A stretch of 64,000 nt of DNA. Source: Mesorhizobium loti (GTDB taxonomy: Bacteria; Pseudomonadota; Alphaproteobacteria; Rhizobiales; Rhizobiaceae). Position 1 is the stretch's first letter, and each line of letters begins with the position of its first letter. Below are positions 25,280 to 34,763 of the stretch, piece by piece. The translations under genes were made by a program, and so were the position numbers. Location of the stretch: positions 1 to 64,000 of the forward strand of contig NZ_QGGH01000003.1 in the NCBI RefSeq assembly GCF_003148495.1, written 5' to 3'. The notes beneath the pieces were generated by a model. It was not told the origin of the DNA. It saw nothing but the letters and a program-made list of their open reading frames with translations, and ran no database searches.

Positions 25280-25634
25280 TCACTCTTGAATCCCATTCGA
25301 CCGCCCTGCCGCAAGGCTCGCATGACGCTGTAACCGTTTGATCCCGCGCAGGACCATACCCGCAAACCGCTGCCGATTTCGAGCCATACGATTTTCGAGG
25401 CATACGCTGGGCCGCGGTTGTGCCCTATATGGCATATGCGCAATATCAACGGTAATCAGGTCGCGGCAATGTGATTGATTCGAGGCCCTGGGGGGCTGGC
25501 GGGTCTCTGTTATCCCCCACGCGCATGCCCGAAATCGGGTTCGATTTTCGAGGCCATGCGCAGAATCGAAGTGTTACAGCACCTTTGCGCGTCTTGGACG
25601 CGCGGCGTTGTAGGCGGCACGCGGAATCTCGACC
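25280..25634. other. 355-bp divergent gap with a rhizobial hairpin element
   Basis: The gap holds the promoters of the monooxygenase (minus) and the DUF2156 gene (plus), plus the repeat element at 25570-25617. No extra gene is seen. Confidence 0.5.
25570..25617. repeat. Rhizobial intergenic hairpin element
   Basis: A stretch beginning TGTTACAGCACC, with inner arms GCGCGTC and GACGCGC and an outer GGCGTTGTAGG. It can fold into an imperfect long hairpin. I recall the same CAGCG...GCGCGTC...GACGCGCGGCGCTGTAG layout as a common intergenic element of Rhizobium and Mesorhizobium. It lies just upstream of the DUF2156 gene. Confidence 0.5.
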
Positions 25635-26672
25635 ATGCCCTCCTTGCGGATCTATGTCGACAGCATCCTTGAGGGCGCCGCGCCCAAGGTCGAGCGGGAG
25701 GCGCTGACCCATGTCGAACGGCTGGCGCTTGTACGCCGCCACGGCGACTTCTCGCTCGCCTACTCCAGCGCCGTGCAGAACAAGCTTTCCTATTTCGGCG
25801 ACGCCGACGGCTACATCGCCTTCGGCACCAAGATGAAGCATCATTTCGCGCTCGGCGACCCCGTGGCGGCTCCGGCGCATCGACCCGACTATATCAGACG
25901 CTTCGTCGAGGCCGCCGGCAGCCCGTGGTTCGTGCAGATCGGCGAAGAGACCGCACGGGTGCTGGCCGGGCTCGGCTACAAGGTCAATCGTTTCGGCATC
26001 GACACCCGCCTCACCCTGCCCGAGCATGATTTTTCCGGAAAGCGCAACGAAACCGTGCGCTACTCCGAGCGCTGGCTGCTGAAGAAGGGCTTTTCGTTCG
26101 AAGAGGACAGGCGAACGATCCACCTCGACGAGATCGCCCGGCTTTCCCAAAACTGGCGCGGCGACCGCATCGTCAAGCGCTGGGAGATGGGCTTTCTCAA
26201 CCGCCCGTTCGCCGACCATCTCGGTAGCGACATGCGCCGTTTCGTGCTGCATGGCCCCGACGGCGAACTGGTCGCTTTGCTTGACTTCGATCCGCTGTTT
26301 GCCGACGGCAAGGTCATCGGCTACACCACCGCCTTCAAGCGCAAGCACATCGATGCCTCGCCGCATGCCGAGGTCGGCCTGACCAAATTCGCCGTCGACC
26401 GTTTTCGCGAGCAAGGCATCTCGGTGGTCACGCTCGGCCTGTCGCCGCTCGTCGACATCGGCCCGAGCGGCTTTGACGAAAGCGATTTCTGGCGCAACAT
26501 CTTCCAGCGCGCCTACGGCTCGCCATGGGTCAACCGGCGCAGGTTCAACCTGCAGGGCCAGGCGGCGTTCAAGCGCCGCTTCCATGGTGTCGAAGAGCCG
26601 GTCTACATCGCCTTCCGCAAGGGGACGTATGTGGAGATGTTAGGGCTGCTGCGGCTGGTCAAGGCAATCTAG
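25635..26672 (+). CDS. DUF2156 / MprF-C-terminal-type aminoacyl or acyl transferase domain protein
   Basis: 345 residues. The pattern is that of the soluble C-terminal domain of lysylphosphatidylglycerol synthases (GNAT-like): GDADGYIAFGTKMKHHFALGDPVA, the stretch LARLSQNWRGDRIVKRWEMGF, and VVTLGLSPLVDIGP near the end. It lacks the membrane domain, so it is a stand-alone DUF2156 protein. Some relatives act on lipids or peptides; here the substrate is unknown. A palindromic repeat follows and separates it from the convergent ABC operon. Confidence 0.8.
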   Translation: MPSLRIYVDSILEGAAPKVEREALTHVERLALVRRHGDFSLAYSSAVQNKLSYFGDADGYIAFGTKMKHHFALGDPVAAPAHRPDYIRRFVEAAGSPWFVQIGEETARVLAGLGYKVNRFGIDTRLTLPEHDFSGKRNETVRYSERWLLKKGFSFEEDRRTIHLDEIARLSQNWRGDRIVKRWEMGFLNRPFADHLGSDMRRFVLHGPDGELVALLDFDPLFADGKVIGYTTAFKRKHIDASPHAEVGLTKFAVDRFREQGISVVTLGLSPLVDIGPSGFDESDFWRNIFQRAYGSPWVNRRRFNLQGQAAFKRRFHGVEEPVYIAFRKGTYVEMLGLLRLVKAI

Positions 26673-26710
26673 GTCTATCGATATTCAGGGCTTGGGCGAA
26701 GCCTTTTCCC

Positions 26711-26771
26711 TTCGTCATCCTGGGGCGTGGCAAGGAGCGAAGCGACGCGGCGCAGACCCCAGGATGACGAC
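26711..26771. repeat. Palindromic intergenic repeat, probable bidirectional terminator
   Basis: TTCGTCATCCTGGGG (26711-26725) pairs with CCCCAGGATGACGA (26757-26770) around a 31-base loop. It sits between convergent genes. The CGTCATCCTGGG start is typical of dispersed Mesorhizobium palindromes; a related CGTCATCCCGGG occurs near 63624. Confidence 0.6.
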
Positions 26772-26781
26772 TTTGGACCGC

Positions 26782-27543
26782 TCAGTTCCTGAGCCGATAA
26801 CCGGTCCTGAAAATCCAGGCGACGATGGTTATGCAGACCAGCAGGAAGACGACGGTCATGCCAAGGCTGACGCCAACCGAGACGTCGGACTTGCCGTAAA
26901 AGCTCCAGCGGAAGCCGCTGATCAAATAGACGACCGGGTTGAACAGCGTCACCGTGCGCCAGATCCCAGGCAGCATGTTGATAGAATAGAAGCTGCCGCC
27001 GAGGAAGGTCAGCGGCGTGATGATCAAGAGCGGCACCAGCTGCAGCTGCTCGAAGCTCTTCGCCCAGATGCCGATGATGAAGCCGAACAGGCTGAAGGTC
27101 ACCGCCGTCAGCACCAGGAAGGTAAGCATCCAGAACGGGTGCAGGATGGTCAGCGGCACGAACAGCGAGGCTGTCGCCAGGATGATCAGGCCGAGGATGA
27201 TGGACTTGGTCGCCGCACCGCCGACATAGGCGATGACGATCTCCAGATAGGAGACCGGAGCCGACAAAAGTTCGTAGATCGAGCCGACGAATTTCGGAAA
27301 GTAGATGGCAAAGGAGGCGTTGGAGATCGACTGCGTCAAGAGCGACAGCATGATCAGGCCGGGCACAATGAAGGCGCCGTAGCTGATGCCGTCGATCTCG
27401 GTGATGCGCGAGCCGATGGCCGAGCCGAAGACGACGAAATACAGCGATGTCGAGATGACCGGCGAGACGATGCTCTGCAGCACGGTGCGGAAGGCACGCG
27501 CCATTTCCATCCGGTAGATCGCCCATACCGCGCGGAGGTTCAT
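26782..27543 (-). CDS. ABC-2 type exporter permease
   Basis: 253 residues with six hydrophobic helices and the ABC-2 permease pattern ([11 protein letters not shown], then [20 protein letters not shown]). This resembles NodJ/YadH-type drug or polysaccharide exporters. It is the second gene of a two-gene operon with ATGA overlap. The substrate is unknown. Confidence 0.9.
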   Translation of the reverse strand: MNLRAVWAIYRMEMARAFRTVLQSIVSPVISTSLYFVVFGSAIGSRITEIDGISYGAFIVPGLIMLSLLTQSISNASFAIYFPKFVGSIYELLSAPVSYLEIVIAYVGGAATKSIILGLIILATASLFVPLTILHPFWMLTFLVLTAVTFSLFGFIIGIWAKSFEQLQLVPLLIITPLTFLGGSFYSINMLPGIWRTVTLFNPVVYLISGFRWSFYGKSDVSVGVSLGMTVVFLLVCITIVAWIFRTGYRLRN

Positions 27544-28466
27544 GGCTCTCTCCTCACCAGATTGACGAAGATCTCCTCGAGCGAGCTGTTTTGCGTGTCG
27601 ATGTCGCGGAACTGGATGCCGCCGGCCTCGAGATCGCGGATGAGCGAGGCGACGCCCGGCCGCTCGGCCTGGTTGTCATAAGTGTAGGTCAGCTGCCCGC
27701 CATCCGGCGACAGTTCCAGCGCGTAGCGCGAGAACGCCTCGGGAATGGCCGTCAGCGGATTGCGCAGTTCCAGCACCAGCCGCTTGCGGCCGAGCTTGCG
27801 CATCAGTTCGACCTTGTTCTCGACCAGGATGATCTCGCCGCGGTTGATGACGCCGACGCGGTCGGCCATCGCCTCGGCTTCCTCGATGTAATGCGTGGTG
27901 AGGATGATGGTGACGCCATCCTCGCGCAGCCGGCGCACCATCGCCCACATGTCCTGGCGCAGCTCGACATCGACGCCGGCGGTCGGCTCGTCGAGGAACA
28001 GGACGCGCGGCTCATGCGACAGCGCCTTGGCGATCATCAGCCGGCGCTTCATGCCGCCCGACAGGGTGATCGCCTTGGCGTCCTTCTTGTCCCACAGCGA
28101 CAAGTCGCGCAGCACCTTCTCGACAAAAGCCGGGTTGGCCGGCTTGCCGAACAGGCCGCGGCTGTAGTTGACCGTCGCCCAGACGCTCTCGAAGGCATCG
28201 ATGGTCAGTTCCTGCGGCACCAGGCCGATCAGGCTGCGCGCGGCACGATAATCCTTGTTGATGTCGTGGCCGTCGACGGTGACGGTGCCCGACGAGCGGT
28301 TGACGATGCCGCAGACGATCGAGATCAGCGTCGTCTTGCCGGCGCCGTTGGGGCCGAGCAGCGCAAAGATCTCGCCACGCTGGATGTCGAGATTGACCTC
28401 CTTGAGCGCGGTAAAGCCGGTGGCGTAGGTCTTGGAGACCCCGGAAATAGACAGGATGGAGGGCAT
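27540..28466 (-). CDS. ABC exporter ATP-binding protein
   Basis: 308 residues. Walker A is GPNGAGKTT, the Q-loop is VPQELTID, the signature is LSGGMKRR and Walker B is [12 protein letters not shown], with switch His in [11 protein letters not shown]-terminal extension typical of DRA-type/YadG exporters follows. The start at 28466 ([10 protein letters not shown]) is chosen. The open frame continues 97 codons upstream, but that part is low-information and has no domain. It pairs with the permease downstream. Confidence 0.92.
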   Translation of the reverse strand: MPSILSISGVSKTYATGFTALKEVNLDIQRGEIFALLGPNGAGKTTLISIVCGIVNRSSGTVTVDGHDINKDYRAARSLIGLVPQELTIDAFESVWATVNYSRGLFGKPANPAFVEKVLRDLSLWDKKDAKAITLSGGMKRRLMIAKALSHEPRVLFLDEPTAGVDVELRQDMWAMVRRLREDGVTIILTTHYIEEAEAMADRVGVINRGEIILVENKVELMRKLGRKRLVLELRNPLTAIPEAFSRYALELSPDGGQLTYTYDNQAERPGVASLIRDLEAGGIQFRDIDTQNSSLEEIFVNLVRREP

Positions 28467-28783
28467 GGTTGAAAACGGCTGCTTGAAAGAGGTCCCCTGA
28501 TATAGGCCGAATGTCGGTGCATGCAACCGTAAGTCAATGCCGCTGCTGACAGTTCTCGACAATCGTTGCCGGCCGACCCTGGTGGCTGGCGGCCGATACA
28601 ACTGCCCCAGCGACCGGGATGAGTCTGGCGACCTGCCGGACACCGGCGCATAGGCTAAGCCATGCTGCACATGCGTCATATTGGCAGGGCGCTGCGGCGT
28701 TCCGCCTCGCGGCGGGACGCCGCTTTGACCGAGCGGCGTGACAGGCCTATTCTTCAAGGCATTCGAAGCAGCCGGAGCCCACC
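28467..28783. other. 317-bp divergent promoter region (ABC exporter / bd oxidase)
   Basis: No gene is supported here, although the frame of the ABC ATPase stays open. It should contain the promoters for the exporter (minus) and the oxidase operon (plus). I see no clear FNR/ANR box. Confidence 0.4.
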
Positions 28784-30145
28784 ATGGACCCGCTCATCCT
28801 GTCGCGCATGCAATTCGGCGCAAATATTTCGTTCCATATATTGTTCCCGACGATCACCATTGCGCTTGGCTGGGTGCTGCTGTTCTTCAAGCTGCGCTAC
28901 AACGCGACAGGCGATTCCGCCTGGATACGTGCGTATTTCACCTGGGTGAAGGTGTTCGCACTGTCCTTCGCCATGGGTGTGGTTACCGGCGTCACCATGA
29001 GTTTCCAGTTCGGCACCAACTGGCCCGGCTACATGGAAAAGGTCGGCAACATTGCCGGGCCGCTGCTGGCCTACGAGATCCTCACCGCCTTCTTCCTCGA
29101 AGCGGCGTTCCTTGGCATCATGCTGTTCGGCTTCCGCCGTGTCTCCAACCGCATCCACACGCTAGCGACGGTGCTGGTGGCGGGCGGCACGACCGTCTCG
29201 GCCTTCTGGATCATCGCGCTCAATTCCTGGATGCAGACGCCGGCCGGGTTCGAGATCCGTGATGGCGTCGCACACGCCGTCGACTGGTGGGCGATCGTCT
29301 TCAACCCGTCGATGCCCTACCGGCTTACCCACATGCTGCTGGCATCCGGCCTGACGGTGTCATTCCTGATCGCTGGCCTGTCAGCGCTGCGCTATCTCAA
29401 GGGCGACCGCTCGGAATCGATGTGGAAGGCGCTGCGCACCGGCGTCTTCACCGCGGCGATCCTGATCCCGATCCAGATCTTTGCCGGCGACCAGCACGGG
29501 CTGAACACACTGGAGCATCAGCCGCAGAAGATCGCCGCCATGGAGGCCAACTGGAACACCGGCCCCAACGTGCCGCTGGTTCTTTTCGCCCTGCCCGACG
29601 AGGCGGCCAAGGAAAACAGGTTCGAGATCGCCATTCCCGACGGGGCCAGCCTGGTGCTGCGGCACTCGACCAGCGGTGTCGTGCCGGGGCTGAACGACTA
29701 TCCCGGCAACCATCCGCCGGTGTTCCCGGTGTTCTGGGGTTTCCGCATCATGGTCGGCACCGGCATATTGATGCTCATCGTCTCGTGGTCGGCCGCCTTC
29801 TTCCTCAAGCGCCGCCACAGCCTGCCGAAGCCGCTCGCTCTGCTGATGGTGCCGATGGGGCTGTCGGGCTGGCTGGCGACGCTGGCCGGCTGGTACACCA
29901 CGGAAATCGGCCGCCAGCCCTGGCTGGTGACCGGCGTGCTGAAAACCGCCGACGCGGTCGGCCCGGTGGCCGGCAGCCATGTCGCGCTGACGCTGGCCAT
30001 CTATCTCATTCTCTACGCGCTTTTGCTGATCGCCTATCTCGGCGTGCTGGTGCACCTGGCGCTGAAGGCGGCGAAGGACGGCGATTCATCGCCGCTGCCG
30101 GGCGTCATGAAGACGGCCATGTCGCAACCGGCAGCAGGCGAATAG
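28784..30145 (+). CDS. cydA: Cytochrome bd-type quinol oxidase subunit I (cyanide-insensitive type)
   Basis: 453 residues with about nine helices. H18 in [15 protein letters not shown] fits the high-spin heme ligand. [26 protein letters not shown] is the quinol loop and [13 protein letters not shown] the conserved C-terminal segment. The protein is shorter than E. coli CydA and lacks the long Q-loop insertion, as in CioA proteins. It would oxidise ubiquinol and reduce oxygen with high affinity in the inner membrane. Subunit II follows after 10 bp. Confidence 0.93.
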   Translation: MDPLILSRMQFGANISFHILFPTITIALGWVLLFFKLRYNATGDSAWIRAYFTWVKVFALSFAMGVVTGVTMSFQFGTNWPGYMEKVGNIAGPLLAYEILTAFFLEAAFLGIMLFGFRRVSNRIHTLATVLVAGGTTVSAFWIIALNSWMQTPAGFEIRDGVAHAVDWWAIVFNPSMPYRLTHMLLASGLTVSFLIAGLSALRYLKGDRSESMWKALRTGVFTAAILIPIQIFAGDQHGLNTLEHQPQKIAAMEANWNTGPNVPLVLFALPDEAAKENRFEIAIPDGASLVLRHSTSGVVPGLNDYPGNHPPVFPVFWGFRIMVGTGILMLIVSWSAAFFLKRRHSLPKPLALLMVPMGLSGWLATLAGWYTTEIGRQPWLVTGVLKTADAVGPVAGSHVALTLAIYLILYALLLIAYLGVLVHLALKAAKDGDSSPLPGVMKTAMSQPAAGE

Positions 30146-30155
30146 GAGAAGAAAA

Positions 30156-31160
30156 ATGAGCTTCGACTGGCCCACCGCGCTTCCCCTGATCTTCGCCGGC
30201 CTGATGGGCCTGGCCATCCTGATCTACGTCATTCTCGACGGTTTCGATCTCGGCATTGGCATCCTGTTCGCCGCCGCCGAAGACGCCGAGCAGGACACGA
30301 TGATCGCGGCCATCGGCCCGTTCTGGGACGCCAATGAAACCTGGCTGGTGCTGGCCGTCGGCCTGCTGCTGGTCGCCTTCCCGATGGCGCATGGCGTTAT
30401 CCTGACCGCGCTCTACATTCCGGTCTTCGTGCTGCTGATCGGGCTGATCCTGCGCGGCGTCGCCTTCGATTTCCGCGCCAAGGTGCCGACCGAGCGCAAG
30501 CACCGCTGGAACCGTATTTTCTTCCTGGGTTCGCTCATCGCCTCGCTGGCACAGGGCTATATGCTGGGCGTCTATGTACTGGGCCTCGATGTCGGCTTCG
30601 GCGGCATGGCGTTTGGCGTGCTGGTGGCGTTCTGCCTTGCCGCGGCTTACGCGGCGATGGGCGCCGCCTGGGTGATCTACAAGACCGAGGGCGACTTGCA
30701 GAAGAAGGCGGTGCGCTGGCTGCGCACGGCGCTGGTGCTGACCGCGCTTGGCATGGCGGCGGTGTCGCTGGCGACGCCCTTCGCCAGCCTGCGCATCTTC
30801 GACAAGTGGTTCGTCTGGCCGGCGATGCTCTATTTGTCGCCGCTGCCGATCCTGTCGGCAATATTGTTCCTGTGGCTGTGGCGGCAAACCTTCCATCTGC
30901 CGAAGCCCGACGACCGCCATTCGCTGACGCCGTTCCTGACGCTGGCCGCCATCTTCGCGCTCGGCTTTGCCGGCCTGGCCTGGTCGTTCTACCCGTTCGT
31001 GGTGCCGGATCGCCTGACCATCTGGCAAGCGGCCTCGGCACCGGAGAGCCTGGCCATCATCCTGGCCGGCACCGTGGTCGTGCTGCCGGTCATCATCTTC
31101 TATTCGTTCTATGCCTACCGGGTGTTTGGCGGGAAGGCGACGGATTTGACGTATGATTGA
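30156..31160 (+). CDS. cydB: Cytochrome bd-type quinol oxidase subunit II
   Basis: 334 residues with eight hydrophobic helices. The typical CydB start is LIYVILDGFDLGIGILF, followed by GPFWDANETWLVLAVGLLLVAFP and LRGVAFDFR. GGAG-like AGGAGAAG precedes the ATG. It forms the oxidase with subunit I. I see no cydX-like small gene afterwards; a strong hairpin follows at 31179. Confidence 0.93.
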   Translation: MSFDWPTALPLIFAGLMGLAILIYVILDGFDLGIGILFAAAEDAEQDTMIAAIGPFWDANETWLVLAVGLLLVAFPMAHGVILTALYIPVFVLLIGLILRGVAFDFRAKVPTERKHRWNRIFFLGSLIASLAQGYMLGVYVLGLDVGFGGMAFGVLVAFCLAAAYAAMGAAWVIYKTEGDLQKKAVRWLRTALVLTALGMAAVSLATPFASLRIFDKWFVWPAMLYLSPLPILSAILFLWLWRQTFHLPKPDDRHSLTPFLTLAAIFALGFAGLAWSFYPFVVPDRLTIWQAASAPESLAIILAGTVVVLPVIIFYSFYAYRVFGGKATDLTYD

Positions 31161-31178
31161 GGGGGTTGGCGCGAGCTG

Positions 31179-31203
31179 ATCTCCCCCCTCGAGGGGGGGA
31201 GAT
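31179..31203. terminator. GC-rich hairpin between cydB and msrA
   Basis: The arms ATCTCCCCCCTC and GAGGGGGGAGAT are almost perfectly complementary. The hairpin lies between convergent genes, so it can end both transcripts. It belongs to the CTCCCC/GGGGAG type of short palindromes seen repeatedly in this window. Confidence 0.6.
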
Positions 31204-31221
31204 TACGCGCGTCCGCCAACC

Positions 31222-31959
31222 TCAGTTGCTCGCCGACAGCACCAGCACAGGCTTCTCGCTGTACAGCGCCGGGAACAGTGCCTTCAGGTTCGCCACCTTG
31301 GGCAGGTCGTTGTAGACGATGTAGGGATAGGTCGGGTTCAGCGTCAGGAAATCCTGATGATAATTCTCGGCCGGATAGAAGGTCTTGCCAGTTTCCAGCG
31401 TGGTGACGATCGGCTCCGGGAACACCTTGGCCTGGTCGAGCTGGGCGATGTAGCTTTGCGCGATCTTCTTTTGCGCCTCGTTTTCGGCAAAGATCGTCGA
31501 GCGGTACTGCGTGCCCGAGTCGGGACCCTGGAAATTCAGCTGGGTGGGGTTGTGGGCGACCGAGAAATAGACCTGCAGCAGCTGGCCATAGGTGACCTCA
31601 GACGGATCATAGGTGATCTCGACGGATTCGGCATGTCCGGTGCGGCCTGAGCCGACCGTCTCGTAGACGGCATCATCCTTGCTACCGCCGGTGTAGCCGG
31701 AGACGGCCTTGCTGACGCCCTTGACGTGCTGGAACACGCCCTGCACGCCCCAGAAGCAGCCGCCGGCGAAGATTGCCTTTTCACTGCCGGCAGCAGCTTT
31801 TTCGTCAAAAGCCGGCGGCGGGATCTTCACCGCATCCTCGGCCGAAACCGCCGGCGTCAGCCAGAAGGCGGCGCCCGCGGCGGCAAGCGCAAGCGCGGCG
31901 AGCGCGCTGCGGACGAGGTTCGACGACTGTCTGGTGGGTGGTTTTTGAATGTCGGTCAT
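31222..31959 (-). CDS. msrA: Exported peptide methionine-(S)-sulfoxide reductase
   Basis: 245 residues. An N-terminal signal peptide or anchor (about 14-40, AALALAAAGAAFWL, ending TPAVSAED) is followed by the MsrA domain. The catalytic motif GGCFWGVQGVFQHVKGV has nucleophile C68; GHAESVEITYDPSEVTYGQLL and AENYHQDFL follow. AGGAG precedes the chosen ATG at 31959. MsrA is usually cytoplasmic; the signal suggests repair of oxidised methionines in periplasmic proteins. No MsrB is nearby. The MKPA-repeat protein upstream is unusually rich in methionine, but a link is only a guess. Confidence 0.92.
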   Translation of the reverse strand: MTDIQKPPTRQSSNLVRSALAALALAAAGAAFWLTPAVSAEDAVKIPPPAFDEKAAAGSEKAIFAGGCFWGVQGVFQHVKGVSKAVSGYTGGSKDDAVYETVGSGRTGHAESVEITYDPSEVTYGQLLQVYFSVAHNPTQLNFQGPDSGTQYRSTIFAENEAQKKIAQSYIAQLDQAKVFPEPIVTTLETGKTFYPAENYHQDFLTLNPTYPYIVYNDLPKVANLKALFPALYSEKPVLVLSASN

Positions 31960-32104
31960 GGCTTGAGCTCCTGTGACGTCCATCATGTGGAGTCTATTGG
32001 ATAAGATGCGATCATGCGACGGGCGAGTTGCGGCCGAGGCCTCACTTTCACGTGCGCCCGGATTCGGACCTGGGGGAGGACCGAAGCCGGAAACAGCGTC
32101 AACT

Positions 32105-32407
32105 CTAGTTTGCCGGCTTCATGGCATCGGTTGCCGGTTTCATCGCGTCAGCCGCCGGCTTCATGGCGTTGGCGGCCGGCTTCATGGAATTGGTGGCCAT
32201 CGGGTCGGCGGGCTTCATCGCATCCGTTGCAGGCTTCATGGCGTCCGCGGCCGGCTTCATCGCATCCGCAGCGGGTTTCATGGCATCGGCGGCAGGCTTC
32301 ATCGCGTTGGTCGCATCATCGGCACGGGCAATGCCGCCGGCGAGCAGCGCCGTCGAGCACAGAGCGAGAGCGAGCGCCGGCAGCGTCAGGCGAAACAGTG
32401 TTGTCAT
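32105..32407 (-). CDS. Exported MKPA-repeat protein
   Basis: 100 residues. A clear signal peptide (MTTLFRLTLPALALALC...GGIARA) is followed by about ten tandem seven-residue units of the form AMKPAAD/AMKPATD. One irregular unit (PMATNS) lies in the middle, and the protein ends AMKPAN. The repeats make about 70 residues regularly supply Met, Lys and Pro. GGAG precedes the ATG. I do not know a function; it resembles short repeat proteins of rhizobial envelopes in general layout only. The repeat is also visible at DNA level as a 21-bp period. Confidence 0.65.
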   Translation of the reverse strand: MTTLFRLTLPALALALCSTALLAGGIARADDATNAMKPAADAMKPAADAMKPAADAMKPATDAMKPADPMATNSMKPAANAMKPAADAMKPATDAMKPAN

Positions 32408-32511
32408 GGTGGGTCTCCTTGGCGGTTGGTCGTGGAAGGCGCGCCCTCTTGGCGGCCGTGCTATGCGGCGCCGCGGGTGCGGCGTTTGCGCAATCTCTTG
32501 TGAAGCGTGAT

Positions 32512-33210
32512 CTAGTTTGTCGCGGCGGCCAGGATCGGCCCGCCGCCGGGCGACTGCACGAGCACGGCGGTGCTCAGGCCGTCCGAAGCTGGCGGCAGAT
32601 CCAGCGCCGTGGCGGCGCCGGTCCAACTGCCGAGTTTCTTCAGCGCATGCACGACATTGGCGTGCGGCAGGGTGCGGCCGGTGTTTTCGCCGCGCGCCAC
32701 CGGCACCTCGACGACGCCTTTGAGGTAGCGCACCAGCCAGACATCGGCCCGGCCGGCCGGCGCGGCGCCAGCGCCGATGCTGATCTTGCCATCGTTGAGC
32801 GACAGCGACGGGCCGCTCGCCTGGCCACTCGCCGAAATCAGCTTCTGGATCTCGCCGGGAGCGGCGCCGACGACATCGGCGTGGCCGTTGACGACCACTT
32901 GCGGCGTGAACGGCCCGTCATGGCCGAGCGGCGGCTCGTAGCTGACCTGGCGCTGGGTGAATTCCTGGCGGCCGAACGTGTCCTTCCAGCCGAGATAGTC
33001 CCAGTAGGTGACGTTGAACGACAGCGCCAGCACGCCGGGCTGGTCCTTGACCTTGATCAGATTGGCGTTGGCCGGCGGGCAGGACGAGCAGCCCTGGCTG
33101 GTGAACAGCTCGACCACGGTGAGCGGCTGGGCGGCCGCCGCACTGAGCGACACTGCCAGCGCGAGCGCGGCCAGGCTGGACAATGCGATAGGCTTGCGGG
33201 ATGACGGCAT
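32512..33210 (-). CDS. DUF1223 thioredoxin-fold secreted protein
   Basis: 232 residues. A signal peptide (SSLAALALAVSLSAAAAQ) is followed by VVELFTSQGCSSCPPANANL with C41 and C44, then WDYLGWKDTFGRQEFTQRQ, a hallmark of the DUF1223 family. The CxxC-type motif and fold suggest a periplasmic thiol protein, though its role is unproven. The start at 33210 is chosen because the signal peptide begins there; the frame opens 12 codons earlier. It lies upstream of the MKPA-repeat gene on the same strand. Confidence 0.88.
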   Translation of the reverse strand: MPSSRKPIALSSLAALALAVSLSAAAAQPLTVVELFTSQGCSSCPPANANLIKVKDQPGVLALSFNVTYWDYLGWKDTFGRQEFTQRQVSYEPPLGHDGPFTPQVVVNGHADVVGAAPGEIQKLISASGQASGPSLSLNDGKISIGAGAAPAGRADVWLVRYLKGVVEVPVARGENTGRTLPHANVVHALKKLGSWTGAATALDLPPASDGLSTAVLVQSPGGGPILAAATN

Positions 33211-33393
33211 CGGCTTGCTCCGTGGGCGGCGGCGCTTCGAATGCACCGCTCATGTCCCCACTTCGCCGCCGCCCGCTGCTTCGTTACAGCGCTCACCGGT
33301 TTGTGATGAAGGTTCGTCGCTTTGCGGCGCTGGAGAGCGGCACCGGCTGTCGCGACAGCCAATCTCCCCCGCAGGTGGGGAGATCGGCAGCGT

Positions 33394-34572
33394 CTACTGC
33401 GTCAGCAGCGTGTCGGACGGGCGCCGGTTGAAGTCGCACTTGCCCATCACGCTGTAGAAGAAGTCGGCGTTCGTAACGTCTGGCAGTGGAGGATTGTTGC
33501 CGCCGTCTTCCCATGCCTGGTCGCTGGTCTCGCCGCAGGGCACAGCGGCGAAGATGTCGACGATCGCGTTGCCGGCAACCTCGACGGGGAGGTATAGGGA
33601 AGGGTTCAGGGTCTTTTGTGCCGCGGTGCCGTACCCGGCGCCCAAGTAGAGCCGGTTCGACGTGCTTGCATCGTTCGACTTGAGCGGGTTGACCGGTCCG
33701 GACGGCACATTCATCTGCAGATAGAGCTGGTCCATCGTGCTCACGTCGATTGTTGCGCCACTGCTGTTTCCGGCGGTATTCGTGGTTGCGCACGTCGTCT
33801 TGAAATAGATGGTGGAGCCGCTCGTATTTCCGCTTTTTGCTACCGCGGTGCTTCGGTAAACGCCCGCGGTGGGAGTGAAATCGGTTTTTGATCCTACTGT
33901 CGTGCACACTTGGCTCTGAACCTGCGTCTGGGTTGTTCCCGACACAGTGGAAATAGTTGTCGTACCGTAACCTTTCGGGTCGGCAGCGGTATAAGTCTTA
34001 CCCCCGCTCGTATAGGAATAACTATACCCTTTGTAGACATAGTCGACCTTCATCATGGCCGTCGGTGTGGTCGCGGAGGTCGAACCGAAGGGAAGGCCGT
34101 ACACGGTCATGGTCTTGTTCCAGTAGCCTGAAACGTGATCGACGTTGAATGTAGCCTGGACCAGCGCCGGCGTTTTGCTGACCGCCGACGTAACGCCGAC
34201 CGCCACCGTGGGGATCCTGGCGATCTGCATGAAAACGGTCGGCATGGCGAAACTTGCCGAAGCCTGCGCGGTGGCGGTGCCGTTGGCGCTGACGTCGAAG
34301 GTGTTCAGCGTCGCGGCGCCCTGTCCGCCATTGGCTACGTAGGAAGCCTGCAGCACCACCTGGCGCTGCGGTTTCGTCGAGGCCGTATCCATCGTGGTGA
34401 TCGACAGGATCGCGGCATCGAGCGCCGCCTGCTCGGTCGACCTGGTCTGGACCGCCGAGGTGTAGTCGACCGAAAAGCCGACCGCGGTGATCAGCGGAAT
34501 CATCATGACGATGAGGATCGGCGCAAATGCACCGCTTCTCGACTCGATAAACCTACCTGCCAGCCCCCGCAT
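33394..34572 (-). CDS. TadG-like pilus-assembly / Flp-type membrane-anchored protein
   Basis: About 392 residues. An N-terminal TadE/G-type segment (ESRSGAFAPILIVMMIPLITAVGFSVDY) provides one anchoring helix. It is followed by QTRSTEQAALDAAILS and a long Thr/Ser-rich extracytoplasmic part. The C-terminal residues include four cysteines. AAGGAT precedes the ATG at 34572; ATG 34599 is an alternative. No other tad genes are nearby, so it is an orphan member. The A+T content and Thr-rich repeats are higher than in neighbours, as often seen in this family. Confidence 0.75.
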   Translation of the reverse strand: MRGLAGRFIESRSGAFAPILIVMMIPLITAVGFSVDYTSAVQTRSTEQAALDAAILSITTMDTASTKPQRQVVLQASYVANGGQGAATLNTFDVSANGTATAQASASFAMPTVFMQIARIPTVAVGVTSAVSKTPALVQATFNVDHVSGYWNKTMTVYGLPFGSTSATTPTAMMKVDYVYKGYSYSYTSGGKTYTAADPKGYGTTTISTVSGTTQTQVQSQVCTTVGSKTDFTPTAGVYRSTAVAKSGNTSGSTIYFKTTCATTNTAGNSSGATIDVSTMDQLYLQMNVPSGPVNPLKSNDASTSNRLYLGAGYGTAAQKTLNPSLYLPVEVAGNAIVDIFAAVPCGETSDQAWEDGGNNPPLPDVTNADFFYSVMGKCDFNRRPSDTLLTQ

Positions 34573-34763
34573 GCCTTGATCCTTACAACGGAATATCACT
34601 ACCGGCTAACATGGCACTCCCCAATTATGCTCTAACTTACTTGGTTAAAATTTATCGACTTTTCGCGAAACCGCCTGACAAAGCCGACAAACGCCCGCAG
34701 CGCCCGTCCCGGCAGCAGCCTGCGCCGCTTGCTCGGGCAAGCCGCCCCTGCTAAACGCGCGCC

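Noticed and set aside
28467..28757. 97-residue N-terminal extension of the ABC ATPase
   Set aside because: Low-information sequence before a perfect domain start at MPSILSISG; the gap is better read as the divergent promoter region.
32105..32330. 21-bp periodic DNA as a CRISPR-like or tandem repeat array
   Set aside because: The period is explained by in-frame heptad codons of the MKPA-repeat protein; there are no unique spacers.
33394..34572. A tad pilus locus
   Set aside because: Only one TadG-like gene is present; no cpa/tad ATPase, secretin or prepilin peptidase is in the window.
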